Positions 1 through 9,430 of a stretch of DNA of 64,000 nucleotides are shown here, piece after piece. The notes beneath the pieces were generated by a model. That model saw only the letters and a list, made by a program, of their open reading frames with translations. It made no database searches and was not told where the DNA came from. The translations under genes were made by a program, and so were the position numbers. The first letter of the stretch is position 1; every line of letters starts with the position of its first letter. The stretch is taken from contig CALXHI010000028.1 of the NCBI GenBank assembly GCA_944388075.1, forward strand, positions 1-64,000, written 5' to 3'. The DNA is from an uncultured Clostridia bacterium. GTDB lineage: Bacteria > Bacillota > Clostridia > Oscillospirales > Ruminococcaceae.

Positions 1-341
<341 letters not shown>

Positions 342-370
342 ATGACAAATCCCACAAAGTATGGTATAAT
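342..370 (+). promoter_or_regulatory. Promoter of tgt-gltX
   Basis: ATGACA (342-347), a 17-nt spacer and TATAAT (365-370) with an upstream TGG give a sigma-A-type promoter. Start of transcription would be near 377, about 30 nt before the tgt start codon. Confidence 0.75.
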
Positions 371-408
371 AAAGGGTAAGACAACCATATCGCAAAGGAG
401 TCCACAGT

Positions 409-1548
409 ATGTACGAATTGCTGAAACAGGAGGGTGCCGCACGCCGTGGCGCATTCCATACCGTGCATGGCACGTTCCAAACCCCCTGCTTCATGAATGT
501 AGCCACAGCCGGTGCCATCAAGGGCGCACTCTCCGCGCAAGACCTCAAAGCCCTGAATTGTCAGGTCATGCTCTGCAATACCTACCACCTGCACATTCGC
601 CCCGGCGACCGTGTGGTACACAAAATGGGCGGCTTGCAAGGCTTTACCGGCTGGGATAACCCCACCCTCACCGACAGCGGCGGCTTTCAGGTATTCTCGC
701 TTGCCAAGCTCCGCAAAATCAAAGAGGAAGGTGTCACCTTTCGCTCCCACGTAGACGGCAGAGCCATTTTCATGGGACCGGAGGAGAGCATGCGGATTCA
801 ATCCCACCTCGGTTCGACCATCGCCATGACATTTGACGAGTGCGTGGAGAACCCTGCGCCCTATCTCTATGCCGCACAGAGCTGCGCCCGCACAACCCGT
901 TGGCTCAAACGCTGTCAAGCCGAATTGCAACGCCTGAGCCAACTCGAAGATACCCTCAACCCCAAGCAATTGCTGTTCGGTATCAATCAGGGCTGTACCT
1001 TCACCGACCTACGGGAGCAGCATATGGACGAGATTGCCGCCCTTGATTTGGACGGCTATGCCATCGGTGGCTTGGCAGTCGGCGAACCGGCAGAGGTCAT
1101 GTACGATATCATCGAGCATGTCGAGCCGCATATGCCCAAAGAAAAAATCCGTTACCTCATGGGCGTTGGCACACCGCAGAATATCGTCGAGGCCGTCGCC
1201 CGTGGTGTTGACCTGTTCGACTGCGTCATGCCGAGCCGCAACGCCCGTCATGCGACCGTGTTCACCTGGCAGGGCATCATGCACCTGACCAACCGCAGCT
1301 TCGAGACAGATCCCCGCCCCATCGAGGAAGGCTGCGGCTGCCCAACCTGTCAGCATTTCAGCCGTGCGTATATCCGCCATTTGTTCAAGGCCGGCGAACA
1401 GCTTGCCGGACGCTTGGCGGTACAGCACAATCTCTGGTTCTATAACAATCTCATGACACAAATCCGCAATGCCCTCGATGAGGGACGCTTTGCCGCATTC
1501 TATGCCGAGCATAGCAAGGCTCTGGGCGGTCTGCGTCCTGCGGATTGA
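409..1548 (+). CDS. tgt: Queuine tRNA-ribosyltransferase (tRNA-guanine transglycosylase)
   Basis: TGT exchanges guanine at position 34 of tRNAs with GUN anticodons for preQ1, the first tRNA-bound step of queuosine synthesis. The 379-residue protein has the normal bacterial length. The substrate-binding segment DSGGFQVFSL carries the conserved catalytic Asp, the GVGTP loop is present, and the C-terminal CxCxxC motif with a downstream His is the structural zinc site. An AAAGGAG ribosome-binding site lies just ahead of the ATG. gltX follows after 15 nt, so the two are probably cotranscribed from the promoter at 342-370. Confidence 0.96.
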   Translation: MYELLKQEGAARRGAFHTVHGTFQTPCFMNVATAGAIKGALSAQDLKALNCQVMLCNTYHLHIRPGDRVVHKMGGLQGFTGWDNPTLTDSGGFQVFSLAKLRKIKEEGVTFRSHVDGRAIFMGPEESMRIQSHLGSTIAMTFDECVENPAPYLYAAQSCARTTRWLKRCQAELQRLSQLEDTLNPKQLLFGINQGCTFTDLREQHMDEIAALDLDGYAIGGLAVGEPAEVMYDIIEHVEPHMPKEKIRYLMGVGTPQNIVEAVARGVDLFDCVMPSRNARHATVFTWQGIMHLTNRSFETDPRPIEEGCGCPTCQHFSRAYIRHLFKAGEQLAGRLAVQHNLWFYNNLMTQIRNALDEGRFAAFYAEHSKALGGLRPAD

Positions 1549-1563
1549 CGAAAGGAGTATTTC

Positions 1564-3207
1564 ATGGACGTTCAACAGCTTGCAAACCTGCTGTTCCCCG
1601 ATATCACCAAAACCATTGCAGACTATGAAGCACAGTATCCGCCCCGCAATCTTCCCGAGGGCGCAGTGGTCACCCGAATTGCCCCAAGTCCCACGGGCTT
1701 TGTCCATCTGGGCAATCTCTACAACGCCATCGGCGAACGCTTAGCACACCAAACCGGCGGTGTGTTCTTCCTGCGTATTGAGGATACCGACCAAAAACGA
1801 GAGGTAGAAGGCGCAGTCGAAGCGGTCATCGATGCCATGCAGTTCTACGGTGTCACCTTCGATGAGGGTGCAACCGTGGAGGACGAAATCGGTGCCTATG
1901 GCCCATATCGCCAACGCCGGCGCAAGGAACTCTACCAAACCATCGCAAAGGCACTCGTCCTGCAAGGACTTGCCTATCCCTGCTTCTGCACCGAGGAATC
2001 CCTCACCGCCATGCGTGAGGAACAGATGGCAGAGAAAGCCAATATCGGCTACTACGGCAAATGGGCATGCTGTCGGGAGTTGACGCTTGCGCAAGTGCAG
2101 GAAAAGCTGCAAGCCGGTTTGCCCTGGGTTTTGCGATTCCGTTCTTCGGGCGATCCTGCCAACATGATTCCCGTACAGGACGGCATTCGAGGCGAACTCA
2201 AGGTACAGGAAAACTATACCGATTTCGTCCTGCTCAAGTCGGACGGCATCCCGACCTATCACTTTGCCCATGTGGTCGATGATCATTTTATGCGCACGAC
2301 CCATGTCATTCGAGATGAAAGTTGGCTTGCTACCCTGCCGATTCACATCCAGACTTTCGATGCGCTCGGCTGGCAGCGTCCGATTTACTGCCATACCGCA
2401 ACACTGATGAAGATGGACGGCGAATCCAAGCGCAAGCTCTCCAAGCGCAAAGATCCCGAATTGGCATTGTCCTACTATCGGGAAGAGGGCTATCCGCAAG
2501 AGGCAGTCTGGCTTTATCTCCTGACCGTGCTCAACAGCAATTTTGAGGAATGGCATCTCGCCAACCCGACTGCCAATTCCCGTGACTTCACCTTCTCGCT
2601 CGAGAAGATGAGCAGCTCCGGCGCACTCTTTGACCTTGCAAAATTGGACAATATTGCGAAAGATTATCTTTCTTTGCAAACTGCCGATTTCGTCTATAAC
2701 GGTCTGCTCACATGGGCGCAGCAATACGATACCGACCTTGCCGCACGCATGAAGCAAAAACGGGACTGCTACCTCGCTGCCATCAACATCGGCAGAGGCG
2801 GTGACAAGCCCCGAAAGGATTTCGGCAGCTGGCGGCAGGCTGCGGCGTTTCTCTCATTCTACGATGCGAAGACATTCGCCCGTATCGATGCCTGCCCTGC
2901 CAACATCTCCCTCGAGCACAAGCAGCAAATTTTGCAGCAATATCTCGATACGCTCGATTTTGCCGATACCCCCGAAGCGTGGTTTGCCAAGGTCAAGGCG
3001 ATAACCGAAGCGATGGGCTATGCCGTGCAGGTCAAGAAATACAAGAAAAATCCCGAGCTGTATCCTGGCAGCATTGTCGATGTCAGCAATCTGATTCGTG
3101 TGGCAATCACCGGTCGCCAAAATTCCCCCGATCTCTGGGACATCAGTCATGTGCTCGGCGAAACCGAAACCCGACGCCGTATCACCGAATACCTGCATGA
3201 GGCATAA
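1564..3207 (+). CDS. gltX: Glutamate--tRNA ligase
   Basis: Class I aminoacyl-tRNA synthetase charging tRNA-Glu. The HIGH-type signature appears as SPTGFVHLGN near residue 42, and the KMSKS-type loop as KLSKRKDPE in the middle of the protein. At 547 residues it is longer than the roughly 470-490 residue textbook GluRS. It matches a longer clostridial type with an extended insert in the catalytic half. Whether it also forms Glu-tRNA-Gln cannot be read here. It lies 15 nt after tgt with a GAAAGGAG ribosome-binding site, and a small zinc-ribbon gene begins 2 nt after its stop. Confidence 0.95.
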   Translation: MDVQQLANLLFPDITKTIADYEAQYPPRNLPEGAVVTRIAPSPTGFVHLGNLYNAIGERLAHQTGGVFFLRIEDTDQKREVEGAVEAVIDAMQFYGVTFDEGATVEDEIGAYGPYRQRRRKELYQTIAKALVLQGLAYPCFCTEESLTAMREEQMAEKANIGYYGKWACCRELTLAQVQEKLQAGLPWVLRFRSSGDPANMIPVQDGIRGELKVQENYTDFVLLKSDGIPTYHFAHVVDDHFMRTTHVIRDESWLATLPIHIQTFDALGWQRPIYCHTATLMKMDGESKRKLSKRKDPELALSYYREEGYPQEAVWLYLLTVLNSNFEEWHLANPTANSRDFTFSLEKMSSSGALFDLAKLDNIAKDYLSLQTADFVYNGLLTWAQQYDTDLAARMKQKRDCYLAAINIGRGGDKPRKDFGSWRQAAAFLSFYDAKTFARIDACPANISLEHKQQILQQYLDTLDFADTPEAWFAKVKAITEAMGYAVQVKKYKKNPELYPGSIVDVSNLIRVAITGRQNSPDLWDISHVLGETETRRRITEYLHEA

Positions 3208-3209
3208 AT

Positions 3210-3386
3210 ATGGAACAGAACATCACCTGTCTGCGCTGCCAAACGCCAATGCAGCGTGTGAAGATTGAAACTTGGAAGCCCGGCAACCTCTTTTTAGTGC
3301 AATTGCAAAAAATGGTTGACGGTGTCGGCGTGACCATTTACCACTGTCCCTGCTGCGGTAAACTCGAATTTTTCCGCAAGCCCTAA
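3210..3386 (+). CDS. Small zinc-ribbon protein
   Basis: A 58-residue peptide starting 2 nt after the gltX stop. It has two CxxC pairs, CLRC near residue 7 and CPCC near residue 49, separated by a mostly beta-type segment. This is the layout of a single zinc ribbon. It ends in a basic KLEFFRKP tail. Small proteins of this type are common and mostly uncharacterised in Clostridia. The tight spacing suggests translational coupling to gltX. No function can be assigned. Confidence 0.75.
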   Translation: MEQNITCLRCQTPMQRVKIETWKPGNLFLVQLQKMVDGVGVTIYHCPCCGKLEFFRKP

Positions 3387-3460
3387 TCCTCTGCCCTACA
3401 ATCCTTTGCGGATTGTACCATATTGCCGGCACACCGGCTGAACCGAAAGGAGTTTTTCTC

Positions 3461-3829
3461 ATGAAATTTTATCAGTGTCCCGATTGCAAGCAAATCCTCA
3501 TTGCCGCCGATGGTGAAACCCCGTCCTGCTGCAGCTCGACCCTCGTCGAGGTCATCCCGAACACCGTCGATGCTGCAAAGGAAAAGCATATTCCGGTGCT
3601 CTCCCGTGAGGGTCAGACCGTAACCGTGACCGTCGGCAGCGTCCTGCACCCGATGGAGGAGAAGCATTTCATCGAATGGATTCTGCTCTGCACCGACCAA
3701 GGCGAGGAGCGCAAGCAGCTGAAGCCCGGCGAAGAGCCTTCCGCACAGTTCTTTGTCGAGGAAGATGCGGCCCTGACCGCCTGCTATGCCTACTGCAATC
3801 TGCACGGTCTGTGGGCTGCAACTGTTTAA
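3461..3829 (+). CDS. Desulfoferrodoxin-type superoxide reductase
   Basis: A 122-residue two-domain protein of the desulfoferrodoxin family, which reduces superoxide to hydrogen peroxide in anaerobes. The N-terminal desulforedoxin domain keeps its four Fe ligands (Cys6, Cys9, Cys23, Cys24). The SOR domain keeps the full His4Cys centre (His43, His63, His69, Cys112, His115) and the catalytic Glu41-Lys42 pair before the first His. The ATG at 3461 is chosen because AAAGGAG precedes it; an in-frame ATG 48 nt upstream lacks a ribosome-binding site. Electron donors, probably rubredoxin, are not encoded nearby. Confidence 0.92.
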   Translation: MKFYQCPDCKQILIAADGETPSCCSSTLVEVIPNTVDAAKEKHIPVLSREGQTVTVTVGSVLHPMEEKHFIEWILLCTDQGEERKQLKPGEEPSAQFFVEEDAALTACYAYCNLHGLWAATV

Positions 3830-3841
3830 GACAACACCGTA

Positions 3842-3877
3842 CAAAGCCGTACTTCCCTGCAAAGCAGTACGGCTTTG
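3842..3877 (+). other. 11-bp perfect hairpin after the superoxide reductase gene
   Basis: CAAAGCCGTAC (3842-3852) pairs perfectly with GTACGGCTTTG (3867-3877) across a 14-nt loop, in the gap between two genes on the same strand. There is no U-tract, so it is an mRNA stabiliser or attenuating hairpin rather than a standard intrinsic terminator. Confidence 0.6.
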
Positions 3878-3896
3878 CACACGAAAGGAAGCAAAC

Positions 3897-4532
3897 ATGA
3901 AACTGTCATCTATCACAGCAGAATCGCTCGTGCGTATCATTCGCAAACGCAATCTGCGATACGGCATTGGTGCAATCTTTTTCGTTCTGCTTTCCTGCTT
4001 GCTGCTCATGGTGGCCTGCGACATGATACGAAACCAATCCTATGGATATGGGCTCCTGGGAATCCTCGTCAGTGTCATCTGTATTGATCAGTCGTTCACA
4101 GCCGCTGTCACACGATTGTCGGTCGTCAGCGATACCGATCACTGCCGTTTTTTTCGGAAATTCGGATCGCCCGAGCAAATTGCAGCCCAAATGACCGATG
4201 AGGCAGAGCGTATTTTGTTTCAGCACAAGTCCATCATCTTGACCCAATCCTACATTATCAATACTAATGATCTCGAAACCTTCCTGCCCTACGACCAAAT
4301 TCGATTGCTTTACCGTGAAACACATCGTACCAACGGCGTGGCAGACGGCACATATTTGGTTCTGCACGACGCTTTCAACGACATACATAAATACGCATTT
4401 CCGATTGGAAAGAAAAAGGCGGCTATCCAGAATGAAGCTGCCTCTCTGATCATCGAACGTGCGCCAAACGTCCTCATCGGTTACACAAACGATAATTTAC
4501 AGCAGGTTGAAGCCAACAAGCAAACGCTCTGA
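3897..4532 (+). CDS. Membrane protein of unknown function, two transmembrane segments
   Basis: A 211-residue protein. A basic N-terminus (RIIRKRNLR) is followed by two closely spaced hydrophobic segments at about residues 23-43 and 52-70, then a soluble domain of about 140 residues that is probably cytoplasmic. The soluble part looks like a small alpha/beta domain, with the run LLYRETHRTNGVADG in its middle. I do not recognise a characterised family. The start at 3897 is supported by GAAAGGAAG. It follows the superoxide reductase gene but is separated by a strong hairpin. Confidence 0.75.
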   Translation: MKLSSITAESLVRIIRKRNLRYGIGAIFFVLLSCLLLMVACDMIRNQSYGYGLLGILVSVICIDQSFTAAVTRLSVVSDTDHCRFFRKFGSPEQIAAQMTDEAERILFQHKSIILTQSYIINTNDLETFLPYDQIRLLYRETHRTNGVADGTYLVLHDAFNDIHKYAFPIGKKKAAIQNEAASLIIERAPNVLIGYTNDNLQQVEANKQTL

Positions 4533-4929
4533 CCACAAATGCAATGTCATCTCGCTATGCTCCGGCAGCAGCCGCAGCAATCCCCTGTCCGAACAAGCAT
4601 CGAACAGGGGCATTTTGATCGGTGACCTTCTATGCGCCGCACACGCTGTCGATGTATGGTTATGCCGCCCTAAGCTTCGGGACACAACGCCGTGTTGTCT
4701 ACATAAAAAGGAGAACAGAACGGGTCTCCGTCTGTTGAATACCACGGCGCAATGAAGATGCAGTTCGCATCAGGATTCTTTTCCGTCAAACCGCTGCGCA
4801 GCCGAGGAGTATGTCATTCATGTTATCCCAATAAGCAATTCAGGTTTTGTTTTCATATGCTCCCTCTTATATGTTTGTTGATATTATTATGGTGCACTTT
4901 GTATCGCATTGCAATGCTTGCGAACACAA
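4533..4929. other. Intergenic region, no gene recognised
   Basis: About 400 nt lie between the membrane protein and the convergent hydrogenase operon. The open frames here are short, or run on as antisense readings of hydA, and none has a recognisable product. A hairpin with 7-bp arms CCCCTGT/ACAGGGG at 4582-4610 is a likely terminator for the upstream plus-strand genes. A second imperfect hairpin (about 4727-4745) follows an isolated AAAAAGGAG. Nothing else is seen. Confidence 0.5.
4582..4615 (+). terminator. Probable terminator of the tgt-gltX side
   Basis: Stem CCCCTGT (4582-4588) / ACAGGGG (4604-4610), extended inward by three pairs past one mismatch, followed by a short CATTTTG tract. 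The U-tract is weak. Confidence 0.5.
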
Positions 4930-4966
4930 AAAGGACTTGCCGGATGCAGCAAGTCCTTTCGTTTTT
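4930..4966. terminator. Bidirectional terminator after the hydrogenase operon
   Basis: AAAGGACTTGC (4930-4940) pairs with GCAAGTCCTTT (4949-4959). Read on the minus strand it ends in TTTTTGTG; on the plus strand a CGTTTTT tract follows. It lies 17 nt past the hydA stop codon. Confidence 0.85.
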
Positions 4967-4982
4967 GGAATATGCACTCAAA

Positions 4983-6743
4983 TCAGAAGTGAATCTTACG
5001 GGCGACATAGGAAGTGTGCAAAATCTCGTGTGCCTTATGACCGCCGGGTTCACCGAGATACTCGCCGTACACTGCCTGAATCGAAGGATTATCCTGCGAC
5101 TTGCGCAGTGTCATGGCAGCATCTTGGTCATAGAGTGCCTTTGCACGGAGCGCACGCAGGTCGGTGAAATTGCGTACCGATGCCGGCTGAATCGGCTGAC
5201 CGCCGCCGTTGACGCAGCCGCCCGGACATGCCATGACCTCGATGAAGGTGTAGTCTGCCTCACCGGCTCTGACCTTCTCCATCAGCTTGCGCGCATTTGC
5301 CAGACCACTGACAACCGCAACCTTGACAGTCAGATCGCCAACGGTATAGCTGGCTTCCTTGATATCCTCCGTACCACGAACTTCTTTGAAGTCGAGCTTT
5401 TCTGCCGGCAAAGTGTCGCCGCTGATCTTCTCGACTGCGAAACGCAGTGCTGCCTCCATAACACCACCGGTTGCGCCGAAGATCAGACCGGCACCGGAGA
5501 AGATGCCGAGCGGATCATCAAACTTCTCGTCCGGCAGAGCAGTGAAGTCGATGCCTGCACGGTCGATCAGTCTGCCCAGTTCACGCGTGGTCAGGGCATA
5601 GTCGATATCCGGATAGCCGGAAGCTGCCTGATTCTCACGTCCCATCTCGAACTTCTTTGCCGTACACGGCATAATCGAAACGCAGACGATATCCTTTGGA
5701 TCCCAGCCCATCTTCTCGGCAAAGTAGGTCTTAATAATGGCACCGAACATCTGCTGCGGCGACTTGCAGGTCGAGAGATTCGGAATCAGATCGGGGAAGT
5801 AGTGCTCGCAGAACTTCACCCAGCCCGGAGAGCAGGATGTGATCATCGGAAGCACGCCGCCCTTCTGAACACGCGTAAGCAACTCCGTACCTTCCTCGAT
5901 AATGGTGAGGTCGGCAGCAAAGTTGGTGTCGAATACGAGATCAAAGCCCAGACGGCGCAGTGCGGCAACCATCTTGCCTTCGACATTCGTGCCGATCGGC
6001 ATACCGAAGCATTCACCCAGACCTGCACGAACAGACGGTGCGGTATTGACAACAACCTTCTTGTTCGGATCGGCAATGGCAGCCAGCACCTCATCGGTGA
6101 AGTCTGTCTCGGAAAGTGCGCCGGTCGGGCAGACAGCGATACACTGACCGCAGGATACGCAAGCAGTCTCGCCCAGACCCTTCTCAAATGCAGAACCGAT
6201 ATGGGTTGCGAAACCACGATCATTTGCACCGATCACACCGATGCCCTGTGTCTTTTCGCAGGCGGCAACGCAGCGACGGCACAGAATGCATTTGTTGTTG
6301 TCACGGAACATATGCGGTGCGGTCTTGTCCACAGCATAATCCATGGTGATGCCATCGTAATAGCCATCGTCCTCGATGCCGAGGTCGTGTGCCAGACGCT
6401 GCAATTCGCAGTTTTTGCTTCTGACGCAGGACAGGCACTTTCTGTCGTGATCGGACAGCAGCAGCTGCATGGTCTTCTTACGGGAATCGAGAATCTTAGG
6501 GGTATTGGTCAGAACCTCCATGCCCTCGGAAACCGGATACACGCAGGCAGCAACCACACGGAAGCCTCTGCCCTCGTTGACCTCGACCACGCACATACGG
6601 CAAGCACCGATCTCATTGATATCCTTCAAGAAGCAAAGGGTCGGGATCGTGATATTGGCGGCATGGGCGGCTTCCAGAACGGTAGAACCCTTCGGGACTG
6701 CAACAGCCTGACCGTTGATTTTTACATTTACCATCTCACTCAT
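4983..6743 (-). CDS. hydA: [FeFe]-hydrogenase catalytic subunit HydA of the trimeric bifurcating enzyme
   Basis: Catalytic subunit of HydABC (also called HndACD), which reversibly couples H2 to NAD and ferredoxin by electron bifurcation. The 586 residues read in order as an N-terminal [2Fe-2S] ferredoxin domain, a His-ligated [4Fe-4S] motif (HDRKCLSCVRSKNC), two [4Fe-4S] ferredoxin motifs (CILCRRCVAAC and CVSCGQCIAVC), and the H-cluster domain. The latter has TSCSPGW, MPCTAKKFE and ACPGGCVNGGG. The 3' end is followed by a strong terminator. It is the last gene of a three-gene operon, 14 nt after hydB, with AAGGAGG ahead of its start. Confidence 0.96.
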   Translation of the reverse strand: MSEMVNVKINGQAVAVPKGSTVLEAAHAANITIPTLCFLKDINEIGACRMCVVEVNEGRGFRVVAACVYPVSEGMEVLTNTPKILDSRKKTMQLLLSDHDRKCLSCVRSKNCELQRLAHDLGIEDDGYYDGITMDYAVDKTAPHMFRDNNKCILCRRCVAACEKTQGIGVIGANDRGFATHIGSAFEKGLGETACVSCGQCIAVCPTGALSETDFTDEVLAAIADPNKKVVVNTAPSVRAGLGECFGMPIGTNVEGKMVAALRRLGFDLVFDTNFAADLTIIEEGTELLTRVQKGGVLPMITSCSPGWVKFCEHYFPDLIPNLSTCKSPQQMFGAIIKTYFAEKMGWDPKDIVCVSIMPCTAKKFEMGRENQAASGYPDIDYALTTRELGRLIDRAGIDFTALPDEKFDDPLGIFSGAGLIFGATGGVMEAALRFAVEKISGDTLPAEKLDFKEVRGTEDIKEASYTVGDLTVKVAVVSGLANARKLMEKVRAGEADYTFIEVMACPGGCVNGGGQPIQPASVRNFTDLRALRAKALYDQDAAMTLRKSQDNPSIQAVYGEYLGEPGGHKAHEILHTSYVARKIHF

Positions 6744-6757
6744 GCTGAGCGTCCTCC

Positions 6758-8656
6758 TTATTTCTTAATGATTGCGCCGAACTTACACTTCGCAACGCAC
6801 GCACCGCACTTCACGCAGGTATTCGGATCGATTGCCAGAGCGGGCAGCTTCTTGCCGGGCGCAACATAGTCGGTCTTGGAAATTGCGGATGCCGGGCACT
6901 GCTTTGCACACATGCCACAGCCAATGCACTTGTCCTTGATAATCTCGTAGCTGAGCAGGGACTTGCAGACGCCTGCCGGACAACGCTTCTCGACAACGTG
7001 TGCAATATACTCGTCACGGAAGTACCGCAGAGTTGAGAGAACCGGGTTCGGTGCTGTCTGACCCAGACCGCAGAGTGAGTTTGCTTTGACATAATTGCAG
7101 AGCTGTTCAAGCTTGTCAATGTCCTCAAGTGTACCCTGACCCTTGGTAATCTTGTCGAGAATCTCGTACATTCTTCTTGTGCCGATACGGCAGGGCGTAC
7201 ACTTACCGCAGGACTCGTCCACCGTGAACTCGAGGAAAAACTTTGCAATGTCGACCATGCAGTTATCCTCATCGAGAACGATCAAACCGCCCGAACCCAT
7301 CATCGAGCCAATGCCGATGAGGTTGTCGTAGTCGATCGGGATATCCATATGCTGAGCCGGAATACAGCCGCCGGAAGGGCCGCCGGTCTGTGCAGCCTTG
7401 AACTTCTTGCCGTTCGGGATACCGCCGCCGATTTCCTCGATCACCTCACGGAGGGTGGTGCCCATCGGGATTTCCACCAGACCGGTATTCTTGATCTTAC
7501 CGCCCAGTGCGAACACCTTCGTACCTTTGGACTTCTCCGTCCCCATCGCTGCAAACCACTCTGCACCGTTCAGGATAATCTGCGGAATGTTGGCATAGGT
7601 TTCCACGTTGTTGAGAACGGTCGGCTTTTGGAACAGACCCTTTTCTGCCGGGAACGGCGGACGGGGACGCGGTTCACCACGGTTACCCTCAATCGAGGTC
7701 ATCAGCGCAGTTTCCTCACCGCAGACGAATGCACCTGCGCCCAGACGCAGATCGATATCGAAATCAAAGCCCGTGCCGAAGATATCCTTACCGAGCATAC
7801 CGACCTCTCTTGCCTGTCGGATGGCAATGGTCAGACGCTCAACGGCGATCGGATACTCTGCACGCACATAGATATAGCCCTGCTTTGCGCCGATGGCATA
7901 GCCGGCAATGGCCATTGCCTCAAGCACAACATGCGGGTCACCTTCGAGGATGGAACGGTCCATGAAAGCACCGGGGTCGCCCTCGTCGGCATTACAGCAA
8001 ACATACTTTATATCGGCATCCGGCACGAGGTTCTTTGCGAGTCTCCACTTCATACCGGTCGGGAAACCGCCGCCGCCTCTGCCACGCAGACCGGAATCGA
8101 GAATACACTGAATCACCTCATCCTGTGTCATCGAGGTCAGCACCTTGCCCAGAGCCTCATAGCCGTGGCGGCCGATATACTCGTTGACGCATTCGGGATT
8201 GATGACGCCGCAGTTACGCAGTGCCACACGATGCTGCTTCTTATAGAAGGCAGTCTCATTCAAGTGCAGAATGCCGTGATCGGTAACTGTTTCATCATAG
8301 AGGAACTCCTTGACGGGATTGCCGTCTCTGAGGTGTTCCTTGACGATACGATGAATTTCGTTGACATCGACCTTGGAATAAAACGTGGCTTCAGGGTATA
8401 CAATCATAATGGGGCCCAGTGCGCAAAGACCAAAGCAACCGGTCTTGACAACCTGCACCTTCTCGGTCAGCCCATATGTCTCCAACTCTTCCTCCAGCTT
8501 CTCAATGACTTTCGCCGAGCCGGAAGACGTACAACCTGTACCGCCGCAAATCAGAACGTGCTTCTCGTACTTGGAATCCGCTTCCTCCTCGATACGGAGT
8601 GCGACTTCCCTTGCCATCTGTTCTCTGATTGCTACGAGGTCCTGCAATGTTTTCAT
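6758..8656 (-). CDS. hydB: NADH-binding subunit HydB of the bifurcating [FeFe]-hydrogenase (NuoF-like)
   Basis: The FMN- and NAD-binding subunit (632 residues) of the trimeric hydrogenase. An N-terminal thioredoxin-like [2Fe-2S] domain (about 1-115, Cys in CGGTGC and CFGLC) is followed by the NuoF-like FMN/NAD domain with the Gly-rich GLRGRGGGGFPTG loop. Next come a [4Fe-4S] motif, CGKCTPCRIG, and two C-terminal ferredoxin clusters, CIGCGMCAKQC and CVKCGACVAKC. This domain set is the one known from bifurcating HydB rather than from simple NuoF. It is preceded by AGGGAGG and lies 21 nt after hydC. Confidence 0.96.
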   Translation of the reverse strand: MKTLQDLVAIREQMAREVALRIEEEADSKYEKHVLICGGTGCTSSGSAKVIEKLEEELETYGLTEKVQVVKTGCFGLCALGPIMIVYPEATFYSKVDVNEIHRIVKEHLRDGNPVKEFLYDETVTDHGILHLNETAFYKKQHRVALRNCGVINPECVNEYIGRHGYEALGKVLTSMTQDEVIQCILDSGLRGRGGGGFPTGMKWRLAKNLVPDADIKYVCCNADEGDPGAFMDRSILEGDPHVVLEAMAIAGYAIGAKQGYIYVRAEYPIAVERLTIAIRQAREVGMLGKDIFGTGFDFDIDLRLGAGAFVCGEETALMTSIEGNRGEPRPRPPFPAEKGLFQKPTVLNNVETYANIPQIILNGAEWFAAMGTEKSKGTKVFALGGKIKNTGLVEIPMGTTLREVIEEIGGGIPNGKKFKAAQTGGPSGGCIPAQHMDIPIDYDNLIGIGSMMGSGGLIVLDEDNCMVDIAKFFLEFTVDESCGKCTPCRIGTRRMYEILDKITKGQGTLEDIDKLEQLCNYVKANSLCGLGQTAPNPVLSTLRYFRDEYIAHVVEKRCPAGVCKSLLSYEIIKDKCIGCGMCAKQCPASAISKTDYVAPGKKLPALAIDPNTCVKCGACVAKCKFGAIIKK

Positions 8657-8677
8657 GGATAAACCTCCCTATTCAAA

Positions 8678-9181
8678 TCAATCGGCGTATTTTGCGAGGA
8701 TCTCATCGATTTCCTCCGCCTGACCGACCAGTCTGCCATACACATCATCGTTTACCATCACGACCGGTGCGAGACCGCATGCACCAACACAGCGGCAGTC
8801 ATCGAGCGAGAACTTGCCGTCCGGCGTGATCTCACCAACACCGATGCCGAGCTTCTCCTGCAGCTTCTCGAGAAGGATGCCTGCGCCCTTAACGTAGCAG
8901 GCAGTACCGAGACATACGGAGATGCGGTATCTGCCCTTCGGCGAAAGCGTGAACTGTGCATAGAAGGTGGCAACGCCATAGACCTTTTCGAGTGGAATGT
9001 TCAGCTGCTCTGCGATGATGGTTTGCACCTCAATCGGAAGATAGCCGTAGATCTCCTGTGCCTTCTGCATGATCGGCATCAAGCAGCCCTGCTCCGCTTT
9101 CAGTTCGGAAATGACCTCCAACAGCTGTGCTTCCTGCTGCGGAGTTCCCTGGAACGGGATGGTTGCAATTTTCTTTGCCAT
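8678..9181 (-). CDS. hydC: [2Fe-2S] subunit HydC of the bifurcating [FeFe]-hydrogenase (NuoE-like)
   Basis: The small electron-transfer subunit (167 residues), NuoE/HndA family. It has a helical N-terminal half and a thioredoxin-like domain whose four cluster Cys lie in CLGTAC and CRCVGAC. It is the first gene of the hydCBA operon, with AAGGAGG upstream. Its promoter is probably the TTGATT-17-TAAAAT pair at 9301-9329, giving a leader of about 110 nt. Confidence 0.95.
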   Translation of the reverse strand: MAKKIATIPFQGTPQQEAQLLEVISELKAEQGCLMPIMQKAQEIYGYLPIEVQTIIAEQLNIPLEKVYGVATFYAQFTLSPKGRYRISVCLGTACYVKGAGILLEKLQEKLGIGVGEITPDGKFSLDDCRCVGACGLAPVVMVNDDVYGRLVGQAEEIDEILAKYAD

Positions 9182-9300
9182 GTGAACCGATTTCCTCCTT
9201 ATAAAGAATCAGGTTTTGATGTTTGCCCCCACACCCCGTGGGAGCCGGATATTCACCTATGCAGTACGGATGTTCCGCAGACCGCACTGCGCCACAGATG

Positions 9301-9329
9301 ATTTTACTACAAATCCGACAAAAAATCAA
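9301..9329 (-). promoter_or_regulatory. Promoter of hydCBA
   Basis: Read on the minus strand: TTGATT (9324-9329), 17-nt spacer, TAAAAT (9301-9306). The next 110 nt form an untranslated leader before hydC. Confidence 0.6.
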
Positions 9330-9430
9330 TCCGCAATTTGCATAACAATCGCCCTATATTTTCATACGATTCCATGAATTTCTTTTTCATTTATCTTCAT
9401 TTTTCTTGATATTGCGTCAAAAAACTATCA

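Noticed and set aside
3413-3460. N-terminal extension of the superoxide reductase from ATG 3413
   Set aside because: The AAAGGAG lies between this ATG and the one at 3461, and the family starts at the desulforedoxin domain.
4752-6869. 705-codon open frame on the plus strand opposite hydA
   Set aside because: It lies antisense to a clear hydrogenase gene, has no ribosome-binding site and no recognisable domain; it results from base composition of hydA.
9330-9350. Rex-type operator upstream of hydCBA
   Set aside because: A TTGTTA half site is present on the minus strand, but the second half does not match, so no Rex site can be claimed.
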